Positions 1 to 6,669 of a stretch of 10,224 nt of DNA are shown here, piece by piece (the stretch's first letter is position 1; every line of letters starts with the position of its first letter). The DNA is from Gammaproteobacteria bacterium (GTDB lineage Bacteria; Pseudomonadota; Gammaproteobacteria; GCA-001735895): assembly GCA_021767985.1 (NCBI GenBank), contig JAASSH010000025.1, positions 1 to 10,224 of the forward strand, in the 5' to 3' direction. The position numbers were made by a program, and so were the translations under genes. The notes below the pieces were generated by a model, which saw only the letters and a program-made list of their open reading frames with translations, ran no database searches and was not told the DNA's origin.

Positions 1-607
1 AATAGCCCGAGCGCGGGTCCCTCGACCTTGCCTTCGAGGATGCCGCCAGCGGTGAAATCGCCGCCGGCAGCAGCAGGCCGATCGATGTCGTCAGCAGGAT
101 GCCGAGATATACCCGTGCAGAATTCACCGTGTCGCGATCGCCCTTGTGCGATACCAGCGGGTAGGTCGACAGCGTCAGCGCCTCATAGAACAGGAACAGC
201 GTGAACAGGTTGGCGGAAAACGCGATGCCCATCGTCGCCGCCAGCGACAGCGCGAAGAAGATATAGAACCGGGTCTGGTTTTTCTCGTTGTTGCCACGCA
301 TGTAGCCGATCGAGTAAATCGAGTTTACGATCCACAGTCCCGACGCGAGCGCGGCGAACAGCATGCCGAGCGGTTCGATTTTGAACGCGATTTCGATTCC
401 CGGCACGACCTGCAGCAGCGTGAATTCGGGCCGCTCGCCGGCCATCAATGCCGGGATCAGGCTCCAGACGTTCCAGGCCAGCGCGCCCGCGGTCACCAGG
501 GTTACGCTCTCCCGCAGGTTGGGCCCGATACGCCCGGCCAGCAGAATGCCGACGGCGCCGAGCAGCGGCAGCAGCAGCGCGAGCCAGATCGAATCGGACG
601 CGCTCAC
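1..607 (-). pseudogene. Second MrpD/NuoL-like antiporter subunit, partial at left edge, frame break near 60-70
   Basis: This would be a proton-translocating, antiporter-like membrane subunit of the Mrp complex, paralogous to MrpD. The start is taken as GTG at 607-605, whose GTGA overlaps the stop of the preceding mrpD-like gene; AGGTG lies just upstream. The first 182 codons are hydrophobic and family-like: SIYSIGYMRG at about residues 97-105, and FLFYEALTLSTYPLVSHKGD at about 138-157 with Glu142 in the position of the conserved TM5 glutamate. At codons 181-183 (positions 67-59) the frame turns into non-family sequence. The frame beginning GGC at 62-60 reads DFTAGGILEGKVEGPALGL, which is what relatives show shortly after TSIGLLL. 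Recalled relatives have about ten more residues between these blocks, so a short out-of-frame deletion is the simplest reading. Neither frame meets a stop before the edge. It may be a true pseudogene or a sequence error. Confidence 0.8.
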
Positions 608-2094
608 GGCACCTGCCCCAGCAGCAGGTTGGCCGCGCTGCTCGATAGTTCGAGCGGCACACCCGGGAACAGGCCGAAGTAGAAATTAAGCAGTACCGCC
701 GCCCAGGTCGGCAGCAACAGCATCAGCGGCGCCTCACGCGCTGATTGCACCTCTTCTGCTTCGCGAAAATACGCACACTCGACCACGCGCCAGATATACA
801 CCACCGCCATTAACGAGCTGACGACGATAACAGCAACCAGCAGCACGCCGAGGGATCCCGAGTCAAACGTCGCGGTAATCAGGTACCACTTGCTGATGAA
901 GCCCGCGGTACCGGGGACTCCGATCAGGCTTAAGCCCGCGAGCACGAAGGCCGCCATGGTCCACGGCATGCGCTTCGCGATGCCGCCGATATTCTCGATC
1001 CGCAGTTTCGAAACTGAAACCGCGAGGCAGGCCAGGGCGAGAAACAGCGCCGCCTTGGCCAGCGCATGATTGAAGATGTGCAACAGACCCGCGGTCAGAC
1101 CGGCGACGCTGACGAGGCCCGCGCCTAGCGTGATATAACCGATCTGCGCCACCGACGACCAGGCGAGCATTCGTTTCAGGTTGGACTCGAACATCGCTAC
1201 CGCCGACCCGACCAGGATCGCCAGCAACGCCAACGGCAACGCAAAAATGGCGAACTTCAGGTCATGACCTTCGAGGTACGGCTTGAACACGACGAAATTG
1301 AAGCGCAGCAGCACATAGAGCGCGACCTTGGTGGAGCACGCGGCGAGAAATACGGTAACAACATGGGGCGCGAAGGTGTAAGCGTTGGGCAGCCAGACGT
1401 GCAGCGGGAAGATTGCCGCCTTCAGCGCCAGACCCACGCTAATGAAACCGGCCGCGATCAGTATCGGCTTGAGCTCGGCCACTTCGTCGATGCGGTATAC
1501 GATGTCATCCAGGTTCAAAGTGCCGGTCATTAAATAGATCAGGCCGACGCCGATCAGGTAAAAAGTGGCCCCGATCGTGCCCATGACCAGGTACTTGAAA
1601 ACCGCGAGCAGCGCGCGCCGGTCCGGCCCTCCCGCGATCAGGACGTAACTCGCCAGCGCCGAAATTTCCATGAAGACGAAGATATTGAACGCGTCGGCGG
1701 TAACGAGTATGCCGCATAAGCCGGCCAGCGCGAGCAGCCAGGCGGCGTAAAACAGTGGCTGACGCTCGACCTCGATTTCGCGGTCGAGACTGCTCGCGCC
1801 CGCAATCAGGGCCAGGCTAGAGGCCCCGGTGACGACCAACAGCAGGAGCGCGCTCATCGCATCGACGCCGAGTTCGATACCGAACGGCGCCGGCCACGAG
1901 CCCATCAGGTAGCGCATCCCGCCGGTATCGAAAACAGCCAGCGTCAGCGCGATCGCGATCGCAAACGCGCACAGGCTCGCCGCCGTGGCCAATGTCCACG
2001 ACAGCCGATGTTCGCGCAGCAGCATCGCCAGCGGCGCGCTCAGCATCGGCACGACAACCTGCAGTGCCGGTAAATGCGCCTGAAGAGCGGTCAC
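604..2094 (-). CDS. mrpD: Na+/H+ antiporter subunit D (MrpD/MnhD, proton-translocating)
   Basis: This 496-residue polytopic membrane protein belongs to the proton-conducting transporter family shared with NuoL, NuoM and NuoN of complex I. It is expected to form an ion channel of the multi-subunit Mrp antiporter in the cytoplasmic membrane. The family's key charged residues are visible: Glu143 in FNIFVFMEISAL, Lys225 in GLALKAAIFPLHVWLPNAY, Lys256 in CSTKVALY, His343 and Lys347 in HIFNHALAKAALF, and Lys402 in GFISKWYL. The length is normal for MrpD. The start is GTG at 2094-2092 and shares GTGA with the mrpC stop, with AGGAG about a dozen bases upstream. The stop overlaps the start of the next large subunit in the same manner, which indicates translational coupling. 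No disruption is seen. Assignment as MrpD rather than another NuoL-family paralog rests on the operon position after mrpC. Confidence 0.95.
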   Translation of the reverse strand: MTALQAHLPALQVVVPMLSAPLAMLLREHRLSWTLATAASLCAFAIAIALTLAVFDTGGMRYLMGSWPAPFGIELGVDAMSALLLLVVTGASSLALIAGASSLDREIEVERQPLFYAAWLLALAGLCGILVTADAFNIFVFMEISALASYVLIAGGPDRRALLAVFKYLVMGTIGATFYLIGVGLIYLMTGTLNLDDIVYRIDEVAELKPILIAAGFISVGLALKAAIFPLHVWLPNAYTFAPHVVTVFLAACSTKVALYVLLRFNFVVFKPYLEGHDLKFAIFALPLALLAILVGSAVAMFESNLKRMLAWSSVAQIGYITLGAGLVSVAGLTAGLLHIFNHALAKAALFLALACLAVSVSKLRIENIGGIAKRMPWTMAAFVLAGLSLIGVPGTAGFISKWYLITATFDSGSLGVLLVAVIVVSSLMAVVYIWRVVECAYFREAEEVQSAREAPLMLLLPTWAAVLLNFYFGLFPGVPLELSSSAANLLLGQVP

Positions 2095-2447
2095 TGGCGA
2101 TCGATCTCCTGGATTTCCTGTTCCTCGATGGTGCCGTATTCCTCTTTGATGCGCACGATGATGCCGAGACCGAGCGCGGTCGTCGAGATACCGACGACGA
2201 TAGCGGTCAGGATCAGTACCTGCGGCAGCGGATTGGAAAACAGCCGCTCACCGGCAGCGGAGGCGAAAATCGGCGCGGTGCCGCCTTCGACCTTGCCCAC
2301 GGTAATGTAAAGCAGGAATACCGCGGCCTGAAACAGCGACAGTCCGATCAGCTTCTTGATCAGGTTGAGCTTGGCGATGACCGCGTAAAATCCGACCATC
2401 AACAGGATCGCGAAAACCCAGTAGTAATATATACCGAGGAAATTCAT
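2091..2447 (-). CDS. mrpC: Na+/H+ antiporter subunit C (MrpC/MnhC, NuoK-like)
   Basis: This small membrane protein of 118 residues with three predicted transmembrane helices is homologous to NuoK of complex I and is an obligatory piece of the Mrp complex. The family signature NPLPQVLILTAIVVG spans residues 72-86, close to the usual MrpC form NPLPQALVLTAIVI. A glutamate-rich cytosolic tail (EEYGTIEEQEIQEID) ends the protein. The ATG at 2447-2445 overlaps the TAA of the upstream subunit by one base (TAATG). A clear GGGAGG ribosome binding site lies a few bases before it, which makes the start secure. Its own stop overlaps the GTG of mrpD. Confidence 0.95.
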   Translation of the reverse strand: MNFLGIYYYWVFAILLMVGFYAVIAKLNLIKKLIGLSLFQAAVFLLYITVGKVEGGTAPIFASAAGERLFSNPLPQVLILTAIVVGISTTALGLGIIVRIKEEYGTIEEQEIQEIDRQ

Positions 2448-3427
2448 TAAAACCTCCCGCGCGCGGCGAAAGCATGGAAGATGCTCAACAATACGCCGGT
2501 TACCGTGATGCCGACGCCGGCCTCGATCAGGATGATGCCGAGCTGCTGCCCCTTGACCGGGTCGTCGGCGAGCACCGAGTAGTCGAGAAAATTGCCGCCC
2601 AACAGTATCCCGGCAACGCCAACCCCACAGTAAAGCAGTGCCCCGCTCGCGATAAGCAGGGTCAACAGGCGTCGCGGTAACGCCCGCAGAGCCCGGGTTT
2701 CACCCTCGAGCAGCGCGTATAAGATGATCGACGCGGCGACCAGGGCGCCGGCCTGAAAACCGCCGCCCGGACCGTATTCGCCGTGAAACTGCACGTAGAG
2801 ACCGAACAGCAGGATGAACGGGATCAGCATCCGGCCGACGAGACGCGGGATCAGGTAATGCCTGAGCCTGACCTGGCCCACCGTTTGCGTCTGGCTGTGA
2901 CGGGCGCCGGGTTTGTCCAGCAGGAACAGCACGCCGATACCGGCGGTGAAAACCACGAACACCTCGCCCAGGGTATCGTAGCCGCGGAAGCTGCCGAGTA
3001 CGGCGGTAACGACGTTGGGAATATCGATCGCGTCCCGCGTCATCTCCAGGTACCACGGTGCAACGTGTTGATGTACCGGAGCGGCCGGATCGCCGACCCG
3101 CGGCTGATCGAAGGTGGCGTAAATGACCGCGAGCGTGGTGAAGCTGACCACCGCCAGTGCGATCAGGCGATGGGATGAGTAAGGCGCATGTTCGTGTTGG
3201 GCCGACAGCGCCAGCGCGCTCAAATACAAAACCGTGGAAATGCCGGCACCGACCGCGGCCTCGGTCAGCGCAACGTCGGCGGCGTCGAGCAGAAAGAAGT
3301 TACTCGCCAGCAGCAGGCTAAAGATGCCGCTCAGCATTACCGCGACGAACAGATTCTGCGTGCGCACGATCGCAATCGCCGTAACCAGCATCAGGGTCAG
3401 TAAAAAAACACCGAACACGATCGTCAT
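2447..3427 (-). CDS. Fused MrpA C-terminal (DUF4040/MbhD-MbhE-like) + MrpB subunit
   Basis: This 326-residue membrane protein combines pieces that are separate or differently arranged in classical Mrp. Residues about 1-75 look like DUF4040/MbhD, including DAADVALTEAAVGAGISTVL at 48-67. Residues about 135-170 look like the MbhE-type segment that follows in MrpA (NVVTAVLGSFRGYDTLGEV, Glu155). Residues about 185-320 form the MnhB domain, with its signature HGEYGPGGGFQAG at 215-227. In Bacillus-type operons the first two parts are the tail of the very large MrpA, and MrpB is a separate protein. Here the NuoL-like body of MrpA is absent upstream. The gene's ATGA overlaps the end of mrpG and its TAATG overlaps mrpC. 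The protein probably builds part of the ion path linking the antiporter-like subunits. It would commonly be labelled subunit B. Confidence 0.92.
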   Translation of the reverse strand: MTIVFGVFLLTLMLVTAIAIVRTQNLFVAVMLSGIFSLLLASNFFLLDAADVALTEAAVGAGISTVLYLSALALSAQHEHAPYSSHRLIALAVVSFTTLAVIYATFDQPRVGDPAAPVHQHVAPWYLEMTRDAIDIPNVVTAVLGSFRGYDTLGEVFVVFTAGIGVLFLLDKPGARHSQTQTVGQVRLRHYLIPRLVGRMLIPFILLFGLYVQFHGEYGPGGGFQAGALVAASIILYALLEGETRALRALPRRLLTLLIASGALLYCGVGVAGILLGGNFLDYSVLADDPVKGQQLGIILIEAGVGITVTGVLLSIFHAFAARGRF

Positions 3428-3753
3428 TTTCCCGCATCCTCCTCGGAAGCGGCGGGCCCGTCCGCCTTGTAGCCTGACAGCAGCGCCGCGCTGGCCAGAG
3501 CGTTGGAAGCAGTCGGTCCGGTCAGTAATAAAAAGAGCAAAATGGCGGCGAGTTTGACACTCGCGAGCGACAGACCGGACTGCAGCATGATACCGACGAA
3601 GATCAGAATCGGTGCGATGCTGTCGGTCACGCTCGCCGCGTGCATGCGCGTGTAGAGGTCAGGCATGCGCAGCGCGCCCAGGCCGCCGATAAAAACGAAG
3701 ATGCCGCCAATCGTTAACAGCAGCCAGCTTAAGATGTCGAGCAGGGTTTCCAT
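3424..3753 (-). CDS. mrpG: Na+/H+ antiporter subunit G (MrpG/MnhG)
   Basis: This 109-residue membrane protein has three predicted helices and is a small structural subunit of the Mrp antiporter. The family motif is present as GALRMPDLYTRMHAAS at about residues 26-41. The second conserved block reads TGPTASNALASAA at 78-90; recalled relatives often have a histidine where Asn84 stands here. A short charged tail (EEDAGK) closes the protein. The ATG at 3753-3751 shares one base with the mrpF stop (TGATG), and the stop shares ATGA with the next gene, so coupling on both sides is likely. Length and architecture are normal for the family. Confidence 0.95.
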   Translation of the reverse strand: METLLDILSWLLLTIGGIFVFIGGLGALRMPDLYTRMHAASVTDSIAPILIFVGIMLQSGLSLASVKLAAILLFLLLTGPTASNALASAALLSGYKADGPAASEEDAGK

Positions 3754-4037
3754 CAGCGACTTTCCGTGTTGGCGTCCGATTTATCCTGTTCGGCGCGCAC
3801 GCGAAAGAACTCGAGCACCGCGAGCACGCCGATGAAGTTGATCAACGCGTAGGCCAGCGCGAGATCGAGAAAATCCGGCCGTCCGAAAAGGAAGCTCAAC
3901 ACCGATAGCAACAGCACCGTCTTGGTGCCAATCATGTTGACCGCAAGCACCCGGTCGTAAACCGAGGGCCCGAGCAACGCGCGCAGCAGCGCGAGCGCCA
4001 TCGTGACCAGCAGTGCGATAGTGACGGCGTAGTACAT
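3753..4037 (-). CDS. mrpF: Na+/H+ antiporter subunit F (MrpF/MnhF)
   Basis: This 94-residue subunit has three predicted transmembrane helices and is part of the Mrp membrane complex. Family features are GPSVYDRVLAVN at 23-34, and a later helix PDFLDLALAYALINFIG at 54-70 containing the conserved acidic position near Asp58. The ATG at 4037-4035 lies three bases after the mrpE stop. A good GGAAGGA ribosome binding site sits inside the end of mrpE, which fixes the start. The stop overlaps the mrpG start. The C-terminus is a short hydrophilic tail rich in D, E, K and S. Nothing unusual is seen. Confidence 0.94.
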   Translation of the reverse strand: MYYAVTIALLVTMALALLRALLGPSVYDRVLAVNMIGTKTVLLLSVLSFLFGRPDFLDLALAYALINFIGVLAVLEFFRVRAEQDKSDANTESR

Positions 4038-4040
4038 GTA

Positions 4041-4538
4041 TCAGTCCTTCCGGATCTCGGCAACGCGGCGATTCATGTCACCCGAGGCAAGATCGCGCGC
4101 CCCGGCTTCGGTGAGCGCGTGCACCTTGATTACGCCCTCGTGGACATCGATCGACAGGGTCCCCGGGGTCAGCGTGATCGAATTGCCGAGAGTAACCACG
4201 TCGAACGGATGCCCCGCTTCAGCTTTGACATCGATCACGCGCGGGCTAATCGGCAGTTTCGGATGCAGCACGATGCGGCTCACGTCGATGCTGGAGCGGA
4301 ATATCTGGCCGCCGAGCCAGAACCAGTAACGCAGCAGGCGCAGACTGAAGTGCAGCCCGTAGAGTTCATCATCGAAGTAATCGATGCGCCGCGCCAGCAG
4401 GAAGGTAAGCAGGCAGGAAAGACCACCGAGAAACAGCAGCAGCGGCTTGTACAGCCCCGACCACAGCAGCCACGCGGCACCAAGCGACAATAACAGTATT
4501 ATCATTGCGTTTCGCTGGCTTGATGATATCGATGACAT
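4041..4538 (-). CDS. mrpE: Na+/H+ antiporter subunit E (MrpE/MnhE)
   Basis: This 165-residue protein is the first gene of the antiporter operon as seen here. Its N-terminal part is hydrophobic (residues about 12-48), followed by RLLRYWFWLGGQIFRSSIDV at 67-86, and then a cytoplasmic domain with the family motif NSITLTPGTLSIDV at 119-132 and VHALTEAG. MrpE is an accessory subunit needed for full antiport in characterised Mrp systems. The start is uncertain. The ATG at 4538 gives a hydrophilic 11-residue lead and no clear ribosome binding site. An internal ATG at 4505 would begin directly at the first helix and has weak AGCGAAA upstream. No gene precedes it on this strand for more than 1 kb, so the promoter should lie in 4540-4920. 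Confidence 0.93.
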   Translation of the reverse strand: MSSISSSQRNAMIILLLSLGAAWLLWSGLYKPLLLFLGGLSCLLTFLLARRIDYFDDELYGLHFSLRLLRYWFWLGGQIFRSSIDVSRIVLHPKLPISPRVIDVKAEAGHPFDVVTLGNSITLTPGTLSIDVHEGVIKVHALTEAGARDLASGDMNRRVAEIRKD

Positions 4539-4676
4539 GACGTTAGGCTGGCCGGTTCAAATGGTGTCGTGTTTCAGAGCTAAAATTGCCCTGGAGCAGG
4601 CAAAAGGTTACGCAGCAGGACAAAAGGCGCACTACGAATCAGGTATCTCAAGAGACCGCTCCATTAACTTCGACAT

Positions 4677-4705
4677 ATTATATTTATCGGCCGGATTACC
4701 GGCAT
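4677..4705 (-). promoter_or_regulatory. Weak second promoter candidate for the antiporter operon, with palindrome in the spacer
   Basis: On the minus strand a perfect TATAAT occupies 4682-4677, about 140 bases before the mrpE start. With a 17-base spacer the -35 hexamer would be ATGCCG (4705-4700), only three matches to TTGACA. The inverted repeat GCCGG-N4-CCGGC (4690-4703) lies within the spacer and the edge of the -35, where a repressor or activator could act. The poor -35 makes this either an activator-dependent promoter or a chance match. Confidence 0.25.
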
Positions 4706-4888
4706 GTTTATCGCACTCGAGTTCAAATGCAGCCCGAACTCGTTCCGGGTTATGACCAAATAAAATAACGCCACGAACCGCGAAGACAAACTGGATCAAT
4801 ACTGCGGCTCAATGCCAATCCTTGCGCTTTAACCGGCGCGACTTGCAGCGTGCCTGCTTTGCGTACCAGGGCATAACATCCAGAGCGA

Positions 4889-4917
4889 ATTATAGTTTCC
4901 GCTCACAAACCTGTGGA
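4889..4917 (-). promoter_or_regulatory. Candidate sigma70 promoter for the mrp operon
   Basis: On the minus strand TCCACA (4917-4912, four of six matches to TTGACA) is followed after exactly 17 bases by a perfect TATAAT (4894-4889). It would start transcription about 340-350 bases before mrpE, giving an unusually long untranslated leader. It is the best promoter match I see for this operon, judged from the sequence pattern only. Confidence 0.4.
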
Positions 4918-4984
4918 AACACGATAACGACAACTGTGCCATACCCTCGGCAGGCGCAAGCATAGAATACCGGGCCGTATCCTA

Positions 4985-4996
4985 GCAAGTACTTGC
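4985..4996. repeat. Perfect 12-base palindrome GCAAGTACTTGC
   Basis: Two directly abutting half-sites, GCAAGT and ACTTGC, form a perfect palindrome in the intergenic region between the divergent mrp operon and the permease remnant. It lies roughly 70 bases upstream of the candidate mrp promoter and 80-100 bases upstream of the plus-strand promoter candidate. It could be a dimeric-regulator operator, though a single palindrome of this size may occur by chance. Confidence 0.3.
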
Positions 4997-5072
4997 GCGG
5001 GGGTGAAGTATCAGGACGCCGTGCCTGTTCCCGGGAAACAAAAATAACGGGGCCAGGTTTATCGATGTTCAA

Positions 5073-5102
5073 TTGATGACTGCGAATTGTTCTTCGTATA
5101 CT
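5073..5102 (+). promoter_or_regulatory. Candidate sigma70 promoter facing the permease remnant
   Basis: TTGATG (5073-5078) and TATACT (5097-5102, five of six matches) are separated by 18 bases on the plus strand, pointing into the remnant. The -10 box is only about 30 bases before the first family-like residues. If active, it transcribes a truncated message with no obvious good start codon. Confidence 0.3.
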
Positions 5103-5130
5103 CTCGCGATTCCCGGCACAACACCGGCGC

Positions 5131-5406
5131 CAGCGCTTACTGCTGTTTGCCCTGTGCACCCCGCCGTTACTGTCGTTGATCGGAATAGCCGCGGCGATCA
5201 TGCTCGACCTGCCGATGGGCTCGGCAATTATCCTCGCAAACCTGACGGCCAGCGCTTCCTACATCGCGGCGCCGGTCGCATTCAAGGCCGCGATCCCGAG
5301 CGCAAACATCGGCCTGGCGATGCTCGCCTCGCTGGGCCTGACCTTCCCGTTCAACGTGATACTCAGCATCGGTATCTATCACAGCGTTATCGAGCTAATG
5401 CTCTAG
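5131..5406 (+). pseudogene. C-terminal remnant of a SbtA-type sodium-dependent bicarbonate permease
   Basis: The open frame begins after tandem TGA codons at 5074-5079 and ends at TAG 5404-5406. Family-like sequence starts near 5131 (RRQRLLLFALCTPPLLSLIG). It continues through LTASASYIAAPVAFKAAIPS (about 5245-5304) and LGLTFPFNVILSIGIYHSVI, which match the conserved tail of SbtA-like permeases (ASASYIAAP, then LGVTFPFN). SbtA takes up bicarbonate together with Na+ across the inner membrane and is normally over 300 residues. Only about 90 C-terminal codons remain, roughly two or three helices, and no upstream frame supplies the rest. Initiation at the internal TTG 5176 or ATG 5209 would give a peptide too short to transport. 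The surviving frame is clean, so the loss may be recent or the fragment may be an assembly junction. It converges on the peptidase gene. SbtA identity is from recognised motifs, not a search. Confidence 0.72.
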
Positions 5407-5408
5407 AG

Positions 5409-5423
5409 GCGGTGCGTCACCGC
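5409..5423 (+). terminator. Short hairpin directly after the permease remnant stop
   Basis: GCGGTG-CGT-CACCGC forms a perfect 6-bp stem with a 3-base loop, starting two bases after the TAG of the remnant. Its position suits a terminator relic, but no run of T follows, so intrinsic termination is doubtful. Confidence 0.25.
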
Positions 5424-5494
5424 ATCTCGACAGGATTGGAGCCCGGAATAAATAACAACAAGTCTCCTGGTTCTACTGGAAAAGCGCTCAGCGC

Positions 5495-5513
5495 AACGCC
5501 AACAAATGGCGTT
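5495..5513 (-). terminator. Inverted repeat at the peptidase stop codon
   Basis: AACGCC (5495-5500) and GGCGTT (5508-5513) form a perfect 6-bp stem around a 7-base loop, overlapping the TAA at 5514-5512. Read on the minus strand the stem is followed, after a GC-rich stretch, by TTTT at 5480-5483. It may be a weak terminator between the convergent peptidase gene and the permease remnant; the T tract is not adjacent to the stem. Confidence 0.3.
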
Positions 5514-6618
5514 AGCGACAGCGACCGTATTGCCGCATGACCTCTACCAGGCGCGTGTGATCGATAGCGCGGCAGGTCATTCCGGCCGGGCGTAAAGTGG
5601 TCATGTCTTGCGCGGCCACCAGCGCATTGACGACGGATTCCTCTACTGCCTCGACTGCGGCCAGATAAATCGGGTCGAAGGTTTCGTCGTTCAGGTAGTC
5701 GAAGGACAGGCGAGTGCCGGAAAGCTGCGGCATCATCCGTTCGTTGGCAGTACTGAAGGCGATGAAAATATCGCCCGAGTTGTTTCCACCCGGGCTGCCG
5801 CCGCGCCCGATGCCGATTGCGGCGCGCTTTGCCAGGCGCTGCAGCTGGTGCGGCATCATCGGCGCATCGGTTGCCAGCACGACGATGATGGAACCGACTT
5901 CAGCCGATTGCAGCAGGCTATCTTCGGTCAGGTGCCGACCGACGGGCACGCCCAGGATGTTGAGCCAGGGCCTGAGGCCATGATTGGCCTGCACCAGCGC
6001 CGCGATAGTGAAATCTTCGCCGCCGATATCGATGCGCCGGGACGAGGTACCGGTACCACCCTTGAATTCGTAGCAAACCATGCCGGTGCCACCGCCGACA
6101 TTGCCTTCTGCAATGGGCCCGGATTTCGCGTTATCGAGCGCTTCCCGCGCGTGCCGTTCGGTTACATGCAGACCGTTAATGTCGTTCAGCATGCCATCGT
6201 AGGTCTCGGCCACCACCGGCATCGCCCACAGGGGTGCGGTGCGCCAACGCTCTGCATAATGATCGATCATCCAGCGCGTCACCGCGTGGTGCACGATACC
6301 GACGCTATGGCTATTGGTGATGCAAATCGGGCTGCTGAAATAGCCGCCGTCCTGAATCCAGTGAGTGCCGGTCATTTCACCATTGCCGTTCAGGGCATGG
6401 AAACCGCTCCAGACCGGGCGCGGTTCGGGATCGCGGCCTCTCGGTAAAATTGCGGTGACGCCCGTGCGCACCGGCCCCTTACCCTGCGTTAATTCACCTT
6501 CGCCCTCGATGAGGGTCGAATAACCAACCAGGACGCCGGAGATATCCGTTATCGAATTATCAGGACCAGTTTCACCATTAAAATCGAGGCCGAGGTCGCG
6601 TGCTCTTATCGATGTCAT
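5512..6618 (-). CDS. P1 family peptidase (DmpA/BapA-type N-terminal-nucleophile aminopeptidase)
   Basis: This 368-residue protein belongs to MEROPS family S58 (DmpA, BapA; L-aminopeptidase/D-esterase or beta-peptidyl aminopeptidase). These enzymes cut their own chain before a serine that becomes the N-terminal nucleophile of the beta chain, and they release N-terminal residues from small peptides or amides. Supporting motifs are the N-terminal TDISGVLVGYST (24-35), VRTGVTAILPRG (50-61), EGNVGGGTGM (171-180) and PHQLQRLAKRAAIGIGR (256-272). Next comes GGNNSGDIFIAFSTAN (277-292). Self-cleavage is predicted between Asn280 and Ser281, giving chains of about 280 and 88 residues; Glu323 in AVEAVEE is probably another catalytic residue. 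No signal peptide is visible, so it is likely cytoplasmic. The gene starts at ATG with a weak AGAG site, 51 bases after the OmpA-lipoprotein gene, so co-transcription is possible. Substrate preference cannot be read from sequence. Confidence 0.93.
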   Translation of the reverse strand: MTSIRARDLGLDFNGETGPDNSITDISGVLVGYSTLIEGEGELTQGKGPVRTGVTAILPRGRDPEPRPVWSGFHALNGNGEMTGTHWIQDGGYFSSPICITNSHSVGIVHHAVTRWMIDHYAERWRTAPLWAMPVVAETYDGMLNDINGLHVTERHAREALDNAKSGPIAEGNVGGGTGMVCYEFKGGTGTSSRRIDIGGEDFTIAALVQANHGLRPWLNILGVPVGRHLTEDSLLQSAEVGSIIVVLATDAPMMPHQLQRLAKRAAIGIGRGGSPGGNNSGDIFIAFSTANERMMPQLSGTRLSFDYLNDETFDPIYLAAVEAVEESVVNALVAAQDMTTLRPAGMTCRAIDHTRLVEVMRQYGRCR

Positions 6619-6669
6619 TGTGATGCTCTGGTTCGGGCAATTAAGGCGACAAGCGTCTTGCTGTTACGA

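Larger units (their letters stand above)
4539..5079. other. Non-coding interval between mrpE and the permease remnant
   Basis: I see no credible gene in this stretch of about 540 bases on either strand; the open frames crossing it have no family-like sequence. It contains two minus-strand TATAAT boxes (4889-4894 and 4677-4682), a GCCGG/CCGGC inverted repeat (4690-4703) and a perfect 12-base palindrome GCAAGTACTTGC (4985-4996). It is the divergent control region for the antiporter operon on one side and the truncated permease on the other. The missing N-terminal part of the permease is not found here in any frame. Confidence 0.6.

Noticed and set aside
604..4538. Operon read as part of respiratory complex I (nuo genes)
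   Set aside because: The NuoL/NuoK-like proteins sit with MrpE, MrpF, MrpG and MnhB signatures (TPGTLSIDV, LRMPDLYTRMHA, HGEYGPGGGFQAG), which belong to Mrp antiporters and not to complex I.
4890..5201. Minus-strand open frame of 103 codons in the intergenic region
   Set aside because: Its residues are rich in R, S and P with no family resemblance. It overlaps the permease remnant and promoter candidates, and no good ribosome binding site was seen.
5608..6447. Plus-strand open frame of 279 codons opposite the peptidase gene
   Set aside because: It is a shadow frame. The minus-strand translation shows complete DmpA-family motifs, while this one shows none.
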